Part shown: in pieces, positions 15,601 through 25,018 of the stretch
How positions within the stretch are numbered: position 1 is the stretch's first letter
Layout of the letters: every line of letters begins with the position of its first letter
Source of the DNA: Modestobacter excelsi
GTDB taxonomy: Bacteria; Actinomycetota; Actinomycetes; Mycobacteriales; Geodermatophilaceae
Length of the DNA: 35,638 bases
NCBI RefSeq assembly: GCF_005930495.1
Contig: NZ_SJEX01000053.1
Location: 1-35,638 of the forward strand
Direction of reading: 5' to 3'
Program-made: the position numbers and the translations under genes
The notes under the pieces: model-generated
Told to the model about the DNA's origin: nothing
Databases searched by the model: none
The model's input: the letters and a program-made list of their open reading frames with translations, nothing else

Positions 15601-17355
15601 GTGTTCGAACAGGTACTGGACCCCGTCGGCGGGTCCCTGGGGCTCTCCGCCCTCTGCGCCGTCCTGCCCCTGCTCACGCTGTTCGTGCTGCTGGGCGCGC
15701 TCCGGGTGAAGGCGTGGATCGCCGGGCTCGTGTCGCTGGTGGTGGCGCTGCTGGTCGCCGTCCTCCTCTACTCGATGCCGGTCGACCAGGCGCTGCTCAG
15801 CGCCACCGAGGGCGCCGCCTTCGGGTTCTTCCCGATCCTGTGGATCGTCCTGAACGCGATCTGGGTCTACAACCTGACCGTCGAGACCGGGCACTTCGAC
15901 GTGCTGCGCCGGTCGTTCGAGAAGGTCAGCCCCGACCAGCGGATCCAGTCGATCATCATCGCCTTCTGCTTCGGTGCACTGCTGGAGGCGCTCGCCGGCT
16001 TCGGCACGCCGGTGGCCATCACCGTGGTCATGCTCATGGCGCTGGGGTTCGCCCCGCTGAAGGCCGCGGCCGTGGCGCTGATCGCCAACACCGCACCGGT
16101 CGCCTTCGGCGCGCTGGCCACCCCGATCGTCACCCTCGCCACCGTCACCTCGGGCGTCAACGACGACGCCGGCCTCACGGTGGACAACCTGGGCGCGATG
16201 GTCGGCCGGCAGACGCCGATCCTGGCGGTCGTCGTCCCGCTGGTGCTGGTGTTCGTCGTCGACGGCAAGCGCGGGGTCCGGCAGACCTGGCCGGTCGCGC
16301 TGGTGTCCGGCCTGGCCTTCGCCCTCGCCCAGTTCGTCGCCGCCAACTACATCTCGGTGCCGCTGACCGACATCATCGCCGCCCTGGTCTCCGCTGCGGC
16401 CATCGTGGCGATGCTCCGGGTGTGGACGCCGTCCGAGTCCCCCGACCTGGCCCGCGAGGCGGTGGCCGCAGGCGGCGGCCCGCGCGGAGGCGGGGTGGGC
16501 GCCGGCGCGACCGCCGGCGAGGAACTCGGCGACCGTCCCGGCAGCCAGGGCCCGCGTGACCCCGGCGCCCCGGCCAGCCGGGAGGACGGCCCGGCCGTGC
16601 CGGACAGCCGCAGCGAGGTGGTCAAGGCCTACGCGCCCTACCTGATCATCATCGTGATCTTCTCGCTGGCGAACATCAGCGCGGTCAAGGAGGCGCTGTC
16701 CGCCGCACCCTGGACGAAGGTCTTCGCCTGGCCTGGGCTCGACGTCTTCGGGCCCGGCTCGGACACCGAGCTCTCCTCGACCAACTACACGTTCAACTGG
16801 CTGCCCGCCGCCGGCACGCTGATGATCCTCGCCGGCATCTTGACCATGATCGTGCTCAAGATCTCCCCGGCGCGCGGGCTGCGGGCCTACGGCCGCACCT
16901 ACGCCGAGCTCAAGTGGGCCATCGTCACGGTCATGGCGGTGCTCGCGCTGGCCTACGTGATGAACCAGTCCGGGCAGACCACCTCGCTGGGTGCCTGGCT
17001 GGCCCAGACTGGCAGCTTCTTCGCCTTCCTCTCCCCCATCCTCGGCTGGATCGGGGTGGCGGTGACCGGCTCGGACACCTCGGCGAACGCGCTCTTCGGC
17101 GCCCTGCAGGTGCAGACGGCGGCGGGAGCGGGGCTCGACCCGGTCCTGCTCGCGGCGGCGAACACCTCGGGCGGCGTGCTGGGCAAGATGGTCAGCCCGC
17201 AGAACCTGGCCATCGCGGCGGCCGCCGTCGGCATGGCCGGCAAGGAGGGCGAGCTCTTCCGCAAGGTGTTCGGCTGGAGCCTGCTGCTGCTGCTGGTGAT
17301 GTGCGTGATCGTGGTGCTCCAGTCGACCGGCGCACTCAGCTGGATGATCCCCTGA
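15601..17355 (+). CDS. L-lactate/glycolate permease (LctP/GlcA family)
   Basis: A 584-residue membrane protein with about 12-14 hydrophobic segments. LctP-family motifs are present: FGALLEALAGFGTPVAITVVMLMALGF (about 125-151), NTAPVAFGALATPIVTLATVT and WIGVAVTGSDTSANALFGALQV, LAAANTSGGVLGKMVSPQNLAIA. The family imports L-lactate, D-lactate and glycolate with protons. Residues about 279-338 are a Gly/Pro-rich hydrophilic loop, longer than usual. The GTG start has GAGGTGAG upstream. Its place directly after glcDEF makes glycolate and lactate the likely substrates, as for glcA in E. coli. A 20-base-pair hairpin ends the unit. Confidence 0.93.
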   Translation: MFEQVLDPVGGSLGLSALCAVLPLLTLFVLLGALRVKAWIAGLVSLVVALLVAVLLYSMPVDQALLSATEGAAFGFFPILWIVLNAIWVYNLTVETGHFDVLRRSFEKVSPDQRIQSIIIAFCFGALLEALAGFGTPVAITVVMLMALGFAPLKAAAVALIANTAPVAFGALATPIVTLATVTSGVNDDAGLTVDNLGAMVGRQTPILAVVVPLVLVFVVDGKRGVRQTWPVALVSGLAFALAQFVAANYISVPLTDIIAALVSAAAIVAMLRVWTPSESPDLAREAVAAGGGPRGGGVGAGATAGEELGDRPGSQGPRDPGAPASREDGPAVPDSRSEVVKAYAPYLIIIVIFSLANISAVKEALSAAPWTKVFAWPGLDVFGPGSDTELSSTNYTFNWLPAAGTLMILAGILTMIVLKISPARGLRAYGRTYAELKWAIVTVMAVLALAYVMNQSGQTTSLGAWLAQTGSFFAFLSPILGWIGVAVTGSDTSANALFGALQVQTAAGAGLDPVLLAAANTSGGVLGKMVSPQNLAIAAAAVGMAGKEGELFRKVFGWSLLLLLVMCVIVVLQSTGALSWMIP

Positions 17356-17358
17356 CCC

Positions 17359-17408
17359 GACCCCGCCGCCCCCACCCTGAGCTCGCCAAGGGTGGGGGCG
17401 GCGGGGTC
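17359..17408. terminator. Bidirectional hairpin terminator between permease and MarR genes
   Basis: Arms 17359-17378 and 17389-17408 are perfect 20-base complements around a 10-base loop. It begins 3 bases after the permease stop and ends 6 bases before the stop of the convergent MarR gene, so one hairpin can serve both. It is the longest perfect stem I found in the window. Confidence 0.8.
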
Positions 17409-17414
17409 CTTCCG

Positions 17415-17942
17415 CTACGAGCGGGTCGCCTCGGCCTCGCGCTCCTCGCCGAGCCGGTTCAGCCGGCCGAGCAGCTGGGCCAGGGTGGCGACGTCGGTGG
17501 TCTCCCAGCCGGCGAGGTCGGCCTCCCACCGCTCGCGCCGCGCATCCCGCAGCTGGCTGAGCCGGCGGTGGCCCTCCGGGGAGGTGGACAGCACCTGGGC
17601 GCGCCCGTCGTCGGGGTCGGCGGCCCGGTCCACCAGACCGAGGGCGACGAGCGAGGCCACCTGTCGGCTGACCGTGCTCTTGTCGAGCCCGAGCCGGGCC
17701 ACGACGTCGCTGGCCCGGAGGGGGCCGGCGTCGTCCAGCAGGACGAGCAGCCCGTACGCGGCGCCGTCGAGGTCGGCGTGCAGCTGGCCGGCCAACCGGC
17801 CCTGGATCGCCCGCGAGCGGCGCAGCAGCAGGGCGATCTCCCGCTCGAGGACGACGAACGCCGCATGGCTGTCCGGCGCGGTGTCCACGAGAGGTCGCTC
17901 CGCGGAGAGGCGAGGTGCACTGTCGACGGTCACATCGTTCAT
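17415..17942 (-). CDS. MarR-family transcriptional regulator
   Basis: A 175-residue winged-helix protein. The recognition region LRASDVVARLGLDKSTVSRQVASLVALGLVDRAADPDDGRAQVLSTSPEG (about 83-132) is typical of MarR. The chosen ATG (17942-17940) has no strong ribosome-binding site, so the exact start is uncertain; nearby in-frame alternatives would change only the poorly conserved N-terminus. It lies 35 bases downstream of hspR on the same strand and could be reached by read-through of the heat-shock operon. It converges on the lactate/glycolate permease gene. Target and ligand are unknown. Confidence 0.88.
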   Translation of the reverse strand: MNDVTVDSAPRLSAERPLVDTAPDSHAAFVVLEREIALLLRRSRAIQGRLAGQLHADLDGAAYGLLVLLDDAGPLRASDVVARLGLDKSTVSRQVASLVALGLVDRAADPDDGRAQVLSTSPEGHRRLSQLRDARRERWEADLAGWETTDVATLAQLLGRLNRLGEEREAEATRS

Positions 17943-17977
17943 CACGTGCAGTGCGCCCACTACGTTCCCGGCGCCGG

Positions 17978-18409
17978 TCACCGATGTCCGCTGGGGCGCC
18001 ACACCACCAGCGCCGAGCTCGAGGTGCGCGGGACCAGGTCGCGCCGGTAGGCGGCCGAGACGGCCGACTCGGCCGCGATCCGGCGGGTCTCGGACAGCTC
18101 GAGCTCGTCGAGCAGTTCCGCGACCCGGCCCTGCAGCGCCTCGACCCGCGACTCGAGCTCGATGATCCGCTTGATGCCGGCCAGGTTGACGCCGTCCTCC
18201 TGGCTCAACCGCTGCACCTCGCGCAGCAGCGCGACGTCCCGGGGGCTGTAGCGTCGCCCGCCGCCGGCGGTGCGGCCGGGGCTGACCAGCCCGAGCCGGT
18301 CGTACTGGCGCAGCGTCTGGGCGTGCATGCCGGCCAGCTCGGCGGCGACGGAGATGACGAAGACCGGCGCGTCCTCGGCGAACCCACGCCCCGGCTCGGG
18401 GAGGGTCAT
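17978..18409 (-). CDS. hspR: HspR heat-shock repressor (MerR family)
   Basis: A 143-residue MerR-type regulator: [71 protein letters not shown] (about 15-85) matches HspR, followed by a short coiled coil ([20 protein letters not shown]). HspR represses dnaK operons by binding HAIR sites (CTTGAGT-N7-ACTCAAG) with DnaK as corepressor. It is the last gene of dnaK-grpE-dnaJ-hspR, and its ATG overlaps the dnaJ stop (ATGA). A degenerate HAIR-like site lies upstream of dnaK at 22481-22501, consistent with feedback control. Confidence 0.95.
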   Translation of the reverse strand: MTLPEPGRGFAEDAPVFVISVAAELAGMHAQTLRQYDRLGLVSPGRTAGGGRRYSPRDVALLREVQRLSQEDGVNLAGIKRIIELESRVEALQGRVAELLDELELSETRRIAAESAVSAAYRRDLVPRTSSSALVVWRPSGHR

Positions 18410-19635
18410 CGGGCACCTCCGCTGCGCAACACCTCGGTGATCTCCGGCCTGGGGTCGTCGGGCAGCTCGGCGGCGAGCTTCTCGATCGCCTCCCGAGCAC
18501 CCGGGGTGAGTCGGGCCGGGACCGCGACCTCGACGGTGACCAGCAGGTCACCGGCCGTGCCCTTGCCCTGCACGCCCCGGCCGCGGACCCGGAAGGTGCG
18601 CCCGCTGGCGGTGCCGGCCGGGACCTTGAGCGACACGGACCCGTCCAGGGTGGGGACGGTCAGCGTCGTCCCGAGCGCCGCCTCGGCGAAGGACACCGGG
18701 ACGGTCAGGGTGAGGTCGTTCCCGCTCCGGCCGAACAGGTCCGACCCGGAGACGTGGACGACGACGAACAGGTCACCGGGCGGTCCGCCGCGCCGTCCGG
18801 GTGCGCCCTTGCCGGCCAGCCGGATGCGCTGGCCGTCCTTGACCCCCGCCGGGATCCGGACGGTGATGGTGCGGGTCTGGGTGGTGACGCCGTTGCCCTT
18901 GCACTCCGGGCACGGGTCGTCGACCACCGAGCCGGTGCCGCGGCACTCCCGGCACGGCTCGGAGAACGCGAACGCGCCCTGGCTGCGGCTGGTGACGCCG
19001 GCGCCGTTGCACACCGGGCAGGTGTGCGGGCTGGTGCCGGGCCGGGCACCGTTGCCGTGGCAGGTCGGGCAGGTGCCGGGGCTCTGCATGCGCAGCGGCA
19101 CGGTCACGCCGAGGACAGCCTCGTCGAAGGCGAGCGTGGCCTCGGTCTCGACGTCCTGGCCGCGGGCCGGCCCGGAGGCCGCCTGCTGCCGGCTCCGGGT
19201 GCCGCCGGGGGCGGTGCCGCCGGTGAACAGCCCGCCGAAGATGTCGCCCAGGCCGCCTGCCCGGTTGCCGGCTCCGGGAGCACCGGCGCCGCCGAAGATG
19301 TCGCCGAGGTCGAAGGGCTGCCCACCCGGGGCGCCACCGGGGAAACCGCCCGGGAAGCCGCCGGGGGCACCAGCACCGGGCCGGAAGCCGCCGGAGCCGA
19401 ACAGCCGACGTTGCTCGTCGTACTCGGCGCGCCGCTTGGCGTCCGACAGCACGTCGTAGGCCTCGGAGACCTCCTTGAACCGGGTCTCCGCCTGGGTGTT
19501 CCCCGGGTTCTTGTCCGGGTGCAGCTCACGGGCCAGCTGCCGGTAGGCCTTCTTGATGGCCGCGGCGTCGGCGTCCTTGGCGACGCCCAGGGCCGCGTAG
19601 TAGTCCTTCTCGATGAAGTCCCGGGTGCTGCTCAT
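18406..19635 (-). CDS. dnaJ: Chaperone DnaJ (Hsp40)
   Basis: A 409-residue type I J-protein. The J domain is at about 10-75 with HPD at 39-41. A long Gly/Phe-rich linker follows, in which the motif GDIFGG occurs twice ([10 protein letters not shown] the second time). The zinc-binding domain has four CxxCxGxG-type repeats ([32 protein letters not shown]). The C-terminal substrate domain includes [23 protein letters not shown]. It stimulates DnaK ATP hydrolysis and delivers clients. The ATG has GGAGG upstream. It is coupled to hspR by an ATGA overlap; a hairpin lies between grpE and dnaJ. Confidence 0.97.
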   Translation of the reverse strand: MSSTRDFIEKDYYAALGVAKDADAAAIKKAYRQLARELHPDKNPGNTQAETRFKEVSEAYDVLSDAKRRAEYDEQRRLFGSGGFRPGAGAPGGFPGGFPGGAPGGQPFDLGDIFGGAGAPGAGNRAGGLGDIFGGLFTGGTAPGGTRSRQQAASGPARGQDVETEATLAFDEAVLGVTVPLRMQSPGTCPTCHGNGARPGTSPHTCPVCNGAGVTSRSQGAFAFSEPCRECRGTGSVVDDPCPECKGNGVTTQTRTITVRIPAGVKDGQRIRLAGKGAPGRRGGPPGDLFVVVHVSGSDLFGRSGNDLTLTVPVSFAEAALGTTLTVPTLDGSVSLKVPAGTASGRTFRVRGRGVQGKGTAGDLLVTVEVAVPARLTPGAREAIEKLAAELPDDPRPEITEVLRSGGAR

Positions 19636-19666
19636 CGGGCGCCTCCTCTCTGTCCAGCTGGTGACG

Positions 19667-19705
19667 GGCCGGTCTCCCCTCCGCGCTGCGGAGAGGAGAC
19701 CGGCC
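19667..19705 (-). terminator. Intercistronic hairpin between grpE and dnaJ
   Basis: Arms 19667-19684 and 19688-19705 pair over 18 bases with one mismatch around a 3-base loop. It lies 12 bases beyond the grpE stop and 31 bases before dnaJ. It may be a partial terminator or an RNA-stability element that makes dnaJ-hspR expression lower than that of dnaK-grpE. Confidence 0.6.
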
Positions 19706-19717
19706 GAGGTGTCGTGC

Positions 19718-20452
19718 TCAGCCGACCGCCGGGCCCGCGCCCGGCTGCTCGTCGGCGGGGGCGTCCGCGGTCGCGGGCTCGGCCGCGACGGGCGCCGGGG
19801 ACTCCGGGTCGGTCACCCCGACCATCGCCGTCCGCAGCACCCGGTCACCGCGCCGGAAGCCCGGCCGGAGCACCGTGGTGGCGGTCGGCTCGGACACCTC
19901 GGGGGAGGTGTCGTGCAGCACCGCCTCGTGCAGCGACGGGTCGAAGGGGTCGCCGGGGGCGCCGAACGACGTCACACCGAGCCCCTCGAGCAGGCCCAGG
20001 ACGCGGTCGGCGACGACCTTGAACGCCCCGGTCAGGTCCCCGTGGTCACGCGCCCGCTCGATGTCGTCGACGATCGGGAACAGCTGGCCGGCGAAGCGCT
20101 CCGCGGCCTGGTCCACGACCAGCACCCGGTCCCGCTCGACCCGGCGCCGGTAGTTGGCGTACTCCGCGGTGACCCGCTGGAGGTCCTCGGTGCGCTCGGC
20201 CAGCTGGTGCGTGGCGTCGTCGTCGGTCACCACACCGCCCACCGGCTGGTCGGCGAGGTCCGCCGGGGTGTCGCTGAACTGCTCGCTCATCTGCTCTCCC
20301 TGCTCCGGCGCGGTGTCGGGCTGGTCGCCCTGCGCCGGCCGGGCGCTGATCGGCTCCTGCTCGGCCGGCACCCGGGCCGCACCGCTGGTCGGGTCGATGC
20401 GCCGCTTGTCCCGGATCACGACCCGGGGCGGTTGCTCGTCCTGTTGGCTCAT
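19718..20452 (-). CDS. grpE: Nucleotide exchange factor GrpE
   Basis: A 244-residue protein. The core has the coiled coil [28 protein letters not shown] and the GrpE signature ([21 protein letters not shown] ... [22 protein letters not shown] ... [20 protein letters not shown]). N- and C-terminal extensions are acidic and disordered, as is common in actinobacteria. It releases ADP from DnaK. The ATG at 20452 was chosen because GGGGGAG lies just upstream; an in-frame GTG 18 bases earlier would include that site. It is the second gene of the dnaK operon, 62 bases from dnaK with a hairpin in between. Confidence 0.96.
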   Translation of the reverse strand: MSQQDEQPPRVVIRDKRRIDPTSGAARVPAEQEPISARPAQGDQPDTAPEQGEQMSEQFSDTPADLADQPVGGVVTDDDATHQLAERTEDLQRVTAEYANYRRRVERDRVLVVDQAAERFAGQLFPIVDDIERARDHGDLTGAFKVVADRVLGLLEGLGVTSFGAPGDPFDPSLHEAVLHDTSPEVSEPTATTVLRPGFRRGDRVLRTAMVGVTDPESPAPVAAEPATADAPADEQPGAGPAVG

Positions 20453-20466
20453 CGTCTCCCCCCGCG

Positions 20467-20494
20467 CCACCGGCCCGGTTCCCCGGGCCGGTGG
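20467..20494 (-). terminator. Intercistronic hairpin between dnaK and grpE
   Basis: Arms 20467-20478 and 20483-20494 are perfect 12-base complements with a TTCC loop, 20 bases after the dnaK stop and just before the grpE ribosome-binding site. It probably attenuates transcription or protects the dnaK message, so that DnaK exceeds its cochaperones. Confidence 0.65.
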
Positions 20495-20514
20495 GCACGA
20501 TCACGGACGGCGGG

Positions 20515-22392
20515 TCACTTCTTGTCGGAGTCCTCGTCGACGATCTCGGCGTCCACGACGTCGTCGTCGGAGGAGGTGCTCCCGGTCGCCCCGGTGTCGA
20601 AGCCGCCGTCACCGGCGCCCGCGGCACCCGTGGCGCCGGCACCGTCGGCCTGCGCCTGGGCGTACAGCGCGCCACCGACCTCCTGGGAGACCCGGGCGAC
20701 CTTCTCCTGCGCCGCCTTGATCGCGGCGATGTCCGACCCGCCGAGGGAGGAGCGCAGCTCGGTCAGCGCCTCACCCAGCTCCTCCTTCTTGTCGGCCGGG
20801 ATCTTGTCGCCGTTCTCCGCCAGGAACTTCTCGGTCTGGTACTGCAGCGACTCGGCCAGGTTGCGGGTCTCGGCCTCGTCGCGGCGCTTCTTGTCCTCCT
20901 CGGCGTGCGCCTCGGCGTCGGCCATCATCCGGGCGATGTCGTCCTTGGGCAGGGCCGAACCGCCGGTGATGGTCATCGACTGCTCCTTGCCCGTGCCCAG
21001 GTCCTTGGCGTGGACGTGGACGATGCCGTTGGCGTCGATGTCGAAGGCGACCTCGATCTGCGGGACGCCGCGGGGCGCCGGCGGCAGACCGGTCAGCTCG
21101 AACATGCCGAGCTTCTTGTTGTAGGACGCCATCTCGCGCTCGCCCTGGAACACCTGGATCTGCACGGAGGGCTGGTTGTCGTCGGCCGTCGTGAAGATCT
21201 CCGAGCGCTTCGTCGGGATCGTGGTGTTGCGCTCGATGAGCTTGGTCATGATCCCGCCCTTGGTCTCGATGCCCAGGGACAGCGGGGTGACGTCGAGCAG
21301 CAGGACGTCCTTGACCTCACCGCGCAGGACACCGGCCTGCAGCGCGGCACCCACGGCGACGACCTCGTCGGGGTTGACGCCCTTGTTGGGCTCCTTGCCG
21401 CCGGTCAGCTCGCGGACCAGGTCGCTGACGGCCGGCATGCGGGTGGAGCCACCGACGAGGACGACGTGGTCGATCTGGCCGACCGAGACACCGGCGTCGC
21501 GGATCGCCTGGTTGAACGGCGCCTTGGTCCGGTCCAGGAGGTCCTGGGTCAGCCGCTGGAACTCCGCACGGGTGATCGTGACGTCCAGGTGCAGCGGGCC
21601 CTCGGCCCCGGCGGTGATGTAGGGCAGGTTGACGTTGGTCGACTGCGCACCGGAGAGCTCGATCTTCGCCTTCTCCGCGGCCTCGCGGAGACGCTGCATG
21701 GCCAGCTTGTCCTTGGCCAGGTCGATGCCGCTGGTCGCGTTGAAGGTCTGCACGAGGTGCTTGACCACGCGCTCGTCCCAGTCGTCGCCACCGAGCTTGT
21801 TGTCACCGGCGGTCGACTTGACCTCGATGACGCCGTCGCCGATCTCCAGCAGCGACACGTCGAACGTGCCACCACCGAGGTCGAAGACCAGGATGGTCTG
21901 CTCGGTCTCGCCCTTGTCCAGGCCGTAGGCCAGCGCGGCCGCGGTCGGCTCGTTGACGATGCGCAGGACGTTGAGGCCGGCGATCTCACCGGCCTCCTTG
22001 GTGGCCTGGCGCTGCGCGTCCTCGAAGTACGCGGGGACGGTGATGACCGCCTCGGTGACCGGCTCGCCCAGGTAGGTCTCGGCGTCCCGCTTCAGCTTCT
22101 GCAGCACGCGGGCGCTGATCTCCTGCGGGGTGTAGGTCTTGCCGTCGATCTGGCCGGTCTTCCAGCTGGTGCCCATCTCGCGCTTGACGCTGCGGATGGT
22201 CCGGTCGACGTTGGTGACGGCCTGGTTCTTGGCCGACTGGCCCACCAGGACCTCGCCGTTCTTGGCGAACGCGACGACCGAGGGGGTGGTGCGGGCACCC
22301 TCGGCGTTGGCGATGACGGTGGGCTCGCCGCCCTCGAGGACCGAGACGACGGAGTTCGTCGTGCCGAGGTCGATACCGACTGCTCGTGCCAT
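20515..22392 (-). CDS. dnaK: Chaperone DnaK (Hsp70)
   Basis: A 625-residue Hsp70. The ATPase domain begins [22 protein letters not shown] and carries [21 protein letters not shown] and [22 protein letters not shown]. The substrate domain follows the linker [19 protein letters not shown], and the C-terminal lid ends in an acidic tail ([17 protein letters not shown]). The ATG (22392-22390) has AAGGAGAGG upstream. It is the first gene of dnaK-grpE-dnaJ-hspR. The upstream region has a SigH/SigR-like promoter (22517-22543) and a HAIR-like operator (22481-22501), so it is probably induced by heat and thiol-oxidative stress. Confidence 0.98.
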   Translation of the reverse strand: MARAVGIDLGTTNSVVSVLEGGEPTVIANAEGARTTPSVVAFAKNGEVLVGQSAKNQAVTNVDRTIRSVKREMGTSWKTGQIDGKTYTPQEISARVLQKLKRDAETYLGEPVTEAVITVPAYFEDAQRQATKEAGEIAGLNVLRIVNEPTAAALAYGLDKGETEQTILVFDLGGGTFDVSLLEIGDGVIEVKSTAGDNKLGGDDWDERVVKHLVQTFNATSGIDLAKDKLAMQRLREAAEKAKIELSGAQSTNVNLPYITAGAEGPLHLDVTITRAEFQRLTQDLLDRTKAPFNQAIRDAGVSVGQIDHVVLVGGSTRMPAVSDLVRELTGGKEPNKGVNPDEVVAVGAALQAGVLRGEVKDVLLLDVTPLSLGIETKGGIMTKLIERNTTIPTKRSEIFTTADDNQPSVQIQVFQGEREMASYNKKLGMFELTGLPPAPRGVPQIEVAFDIDANGIVHVHAKDLGTGKEQSMTITGGSALPKDDIARMMADAEAHAEEDKKRRDEAETRNLAESLQYQTEKFLAENGDKIPADKKEELGEALTELRSSLGGSDIAAIKAAQEKVARVSQEVGGALYAQAQADGAGATGAAGAGDGGFDTGATGSTSSDDDVVDAEIVDEDSDKK

Positions 22393-22480
22393 GGAAGGCC
22401 TCTCCTTGCTCAGTGACGGGGTGGTGCTGGTCCGGGAGCCGAGGGCCGGGGGGGGCGCTGCCGCGAGGTGCCGCAGGAGC

Positions 22481-22501
22481 CTTGCGCCGGGTCCGCTCAA
22501 C
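22481..22501. promoter_or_regulatory. Degenerate HAIR operator for HspR
   Basis: CTTGCGC-N7-GCTCAAC matches the HAIR consensus CTTGAGT-N7-ACTCAAG at 5 of 7 bases in each half with the exact 7-base spacing. It lies about 10 bases downstream of the predicted dnaK start, where HspR would block transcription. Confidence 0.6.
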
Positions 22502-22516
22502 TTTCCTGCCCAGAGT

Positions 22517-22543
22517 AACGGCAGCCCGCGCGCCGGTGTTCCC
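22517..22543 (-). promoter_or_regulatory. SigH/SigR-like promoter of the dnaK operon
   Basis: On the minus strand GGGAAC (22543-22538), an 18-base spacer and GTT (22519-22517) match the ECF sigma consensus GGAA(T/C)-N18-GTT used by mycobacterial SigH and Streptomyces SigR. Mycobacterium tuberculosis dnaK is known to be under joint SigH and HspR control. The expected start is near 22509, leaving a leader of roughly 117 bases. Confidence 0.6.
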
Positions 22544-22595
22544 GGGGTCCACCGGGTCACCTCTTCCCGGGCGCCGGGTGCCGGGCGACCTGGTG

Positions 22596-22612
22596 TTACT
22601 GACGAGTAGCCT
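22596..22612 (+). promoter_or_regulatory. Inverted repeat over a possible etfD -10 box
   Basis: TTACTGACGAGTAG (22596-22609) is an imperfect palindrome (TACT-N4-AGTA) of TetR-operator type. It overlaps TAGCCT (22607-22612), a plausible -10 box; no good -35 was found. The regulator is unknown. Confidence 0.35.
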
Positions 22613-22679
22613 GCAGCGACCCGGTTATCGTCCGTCCGGGTGGGCGAAGACGCCTGCGCACGCGCACGAGAGGGAGCCC

Positions 22680-24971
22680 ATGGGCCCGTTGCAGATCGTC
22701 CTCGGCACGCTGGCCGTGCTCCTGCTGGTCGTGTCGGTGGTCTACGCCACCAAGGCGGTCCGCGCGATGCTCCGCATCTTCCGGACCGGCCAGCCCGACC
22801 CCACCCGCTCCGGGGACGTCGGCCCGCGCCTGAAGACGCTCGCCGTCGAGTCCCTGGGCCACACCCGGATGCTGAAGTGGTCGGCCATCGGCGCCGCCCA
22901 CTGGTTCGTCTTCCTCGGCTTCTACGGCCTGTTCCTCACCCTGGTCGAGGCGTTCGGCGAGGTCTGGAACCCGGAGTGGCACCTGCCGCTCATCGGCGAG
23001 TGGAGCCTGTGGAACCTCTTCGTCGACGTGATCGGCACTGGGACCGTCCTGGGCATCGTCTACCTGATCATCCGGCGCCAGCTCGACCACCCGCGCCGCA
23101 AGGGCCGCGCCAGCCGCTTCGCCGGCACGAACGAGGGCCGCGGCTACTTCGTCGAGGCCGTCGTCCTCACCATCGGCATCTGCATCCTGCTCATCCGGGC
23201 GGTCAAGATCGCCGCTGGGCTGACCGACGCCCCCGGCTGGTCGCACCCGGTGTCCGGAGCGCTGAGCCACCTCGTCCCGGGCAACCCCGACCTGCTGAGC
23301 GTCATCGCGTTCGTCAAGATCGTGGTGAGCCTGGTCTGGCTGATCACCATCTCCCGCGTGCTCAACATGGGCGTCGCGTGGCACCGGTTCAGCGCCTTCT
23401 TCAACATCTACTGGAAGCGCGAGGCCGACGGCGGTGTGGCGCTGGGCCCGCTGCAGCCGATGATGAGCGCCGGCAAGCCGATCGACTTCGAGGACCCGGA
23501 CGAGGACGACCTCTTCGGCCGCGGCAAGATCGAGGACTTCACCTGGAAGGGGATGCTGGACTTCACCACCTGCACCGAGTGCGGGCGGTGCCAGAGCCAG
23601 TGCCCGGCCTGGAACACCGGCAAGCCGCTGTCGCCCAAGATGGTCGTGATGGACCTGCGGGACCACCTGTACGCCAAGGCCCCGTACCTGACCGGCGCGA
23701 CCAAGGCCTCCGACGACGCCCCGAACTTCGCCGACTTCACCACGCTCGAGCCCAGCGCCGAGCAGGAGTGGGCCTCGGGCTACGCCCGCATCGAGGGCAC
23801 CAACGACGCCCAGGCGCACCGCCCGCTGGTCGGGACGCTGGAGGAGGGCGGGGTCATCGACCCCGACGTCCTGTGGAGCTGCACCAACTGCGGTGCCTGC
23901 GTCGAGCAGTGCCCGGTCGACATCGAGCACGTCGACCACATCATGGACATGCGCCGCTACCAGACCATGATCGAGTCGAGCTTCCCCTCCGAGGCCGGCG
24001 TGATGATGCGCAACCTGGAGAACCGCGGGAACCCCTGGGGCGTGGGCGGCAACGTCCGCGAGGACTGGATGAAGGACCTGGACTTCGAGGTCCGGCAGGT
24101 CGACGGCGCGATCGCCGACGACGTCGAGTACCTGTTCTGGGTCGGCTGCGCCGGCGCCATCGACGACCGGGCCAAGAAGGTCACCAAGGCCGTCGCCGAG
24201 CTGCTGCACATGGCCGGCGTGGAGTTCGCCGTCCTCGGCTCGGGCGAGACCTGCTCGGGTGACCCGGCCCGCCGGATGGGCAACGAGTTCCTCTTCCAGC
24301 AGCTGGCCATGGAGAACGTCGAGACCCTCAACGCGGTGTTCGAGGAGCGCCCGGCCGGCCGGCGGAAGATCGTCGCCACCTGCCCGCACTGCTTCAACTC
24401 GATCAACCGGGAGTACCCGCAGCTGGGCGGCGACTACGACGTCGTCCACCACACCCAGCTGCTCGGCAAGCTCGTCGAGGAGGGCCGGCTCACCCCGGTC
24501 ACCCCGGTCGACCGCAAGGTGACCTACCACGACCCGTGCTTCCTGGGCCGGCACAACAAGGTCTACACACCCCCGCGGGAGATCCTCGACTCCGTCCAGG
24601 GCCTCACCACCCAGGAGATGCACCGCTGCAAGGACCGCGGCTTCTGCTGCGGCGCCGGCGGCGCGCGGATGTGGATGGAGGAGAAGATCGGCAAGCGGAT
24701 CAACGTCGAGCGCACCGAGGAGGCGCTCGACCTCGACCCCGACGTCATCTCCACCGCCTGCCCGTTCTGCATCACGATGCTGAGCGACGCGGTCACCAGC
24801 AAGAAGCAGGCCGGGGAGGCCAAGGAACACGTCGAGGTGCTCGACGTGAGCCAGATCCTGCTCCGTTCGCTGGCCCCGGTCGGGGCACCGGGCACCGAGT
24901 CCGGGCCGGCCGTGGGCACCGAGCCCGACGACCCGGCGGGCACCGGCTCGGCGGCCACCCAGCACGACTGA
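22680..24971 (+). CDS. etfD: Membrane Fe-S oxidoreductase, EtfD/Rv0338c-type (ETF:menaquinone oxidoreductase)
   Basis: A 763-residue fusion. Five N-terminal hydrophobic segments (about residues 3-25, 60-85, 110-130, 155-180, 203-228) resemble a NarI-type cytochrome b membrane domain. Then come two [4Fe-4S] motifs, [12 protein letters not shown] (from C298) and [12 protein letters not shown] (from C401), and HdrD-like CCG domains ([58 protein letters not shown]). Mycobacterium Rv0338c of this type (EtfD) passes electrons from electron-transfer flavoprotein, and thus from acyl-CoA dehydrogenases, to menaquinone. The ATG has AGAGGGAG upstream. It is transcribed alone, divergent from dnaK. No etfAB genes are in the window. 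The C-terminal tail is disordered. Confidence 0.88.
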   Translation: MGPLQIVLGTLAVLLLVVSVVYATKAVRAMLRIFRTGQPDPTRSGDVGPRLKTLAVESLGHTRMLKWSAIGAAHWFVFLGFYGLFLTLVEAFGEVWNPEWHLPLIGEWSLWNLFVDVIGTGTVLGIVYLIIRRQLDHPRRKGRASRFAGTNEGRGYFVEAVVLTIGICILLIRAVKIAAGLTDAPGWSHPVSGALSHLVPGNPDLLSVIAFVKIVVSLVWLITISRVLNMGVAWHRFSAFFNIYWKREADGGVALGPLQPMMSAGKPIDFEDPDEDDLFGRGKIEDFTWKGMLDFTTCTECGRCQSQCPAWNTGKPLSPKMVVMDLRDHLYAKAPYLTGATKASDDAPNFADFTTLEPSAEQEWASGYARIEGTNDAQAHRPLVGTLEEGGVIDPDVLWSCTNCGACVEQCPVDIEHVDHIMDMRRYQTMIESSFPSEAGVMMRNLENRGNPWGVGGNVREDWMKDLDFEVRQVDGAIADDVEYLFWVGCAGAIDDRAKKVTKAVAELLHMAGVEFAVLGSGETCSGDPARRMGNEFLFQQLAMENVETLNAVFEERPAGRRKIVATCPHCFNSINREYPQLGGDYDVVHHTQLLGKLVEEGRLTPVTPVDRKVTYHDPCFLGRHNKVYTPPREILDSVQGLTTQEMHRCKDRGFCCGAGGARMWMEEKIGKRINVERTEEALDLDPDVISTACPFCITMLSDAVTSKKQAGEAKEHVEVLDVSQILLRSLAPVGAPGTESGPAVGTEPDDPAGTGSAATQHD

Positions 24972-25018
24972 TGGCCCCGGCTCCTGAGCAGTGATCAGGT
25001 CACTCGATGTCAGGCGGT

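Noticed and set aside
20453-20470. Longer GrpE start at the in-frame GTG
   Set aside because: It would translate through the strong GGGGGAG ribosome-binding site of the ATG at 20452.
20491-22416. A plus-strand open frame of 641 codons opposite dnaK
   Set aside because: Antisense to a complete, well-conserved DnaK. The repeated Gly/Leu/Val/Asp-rich translation shows no domain.
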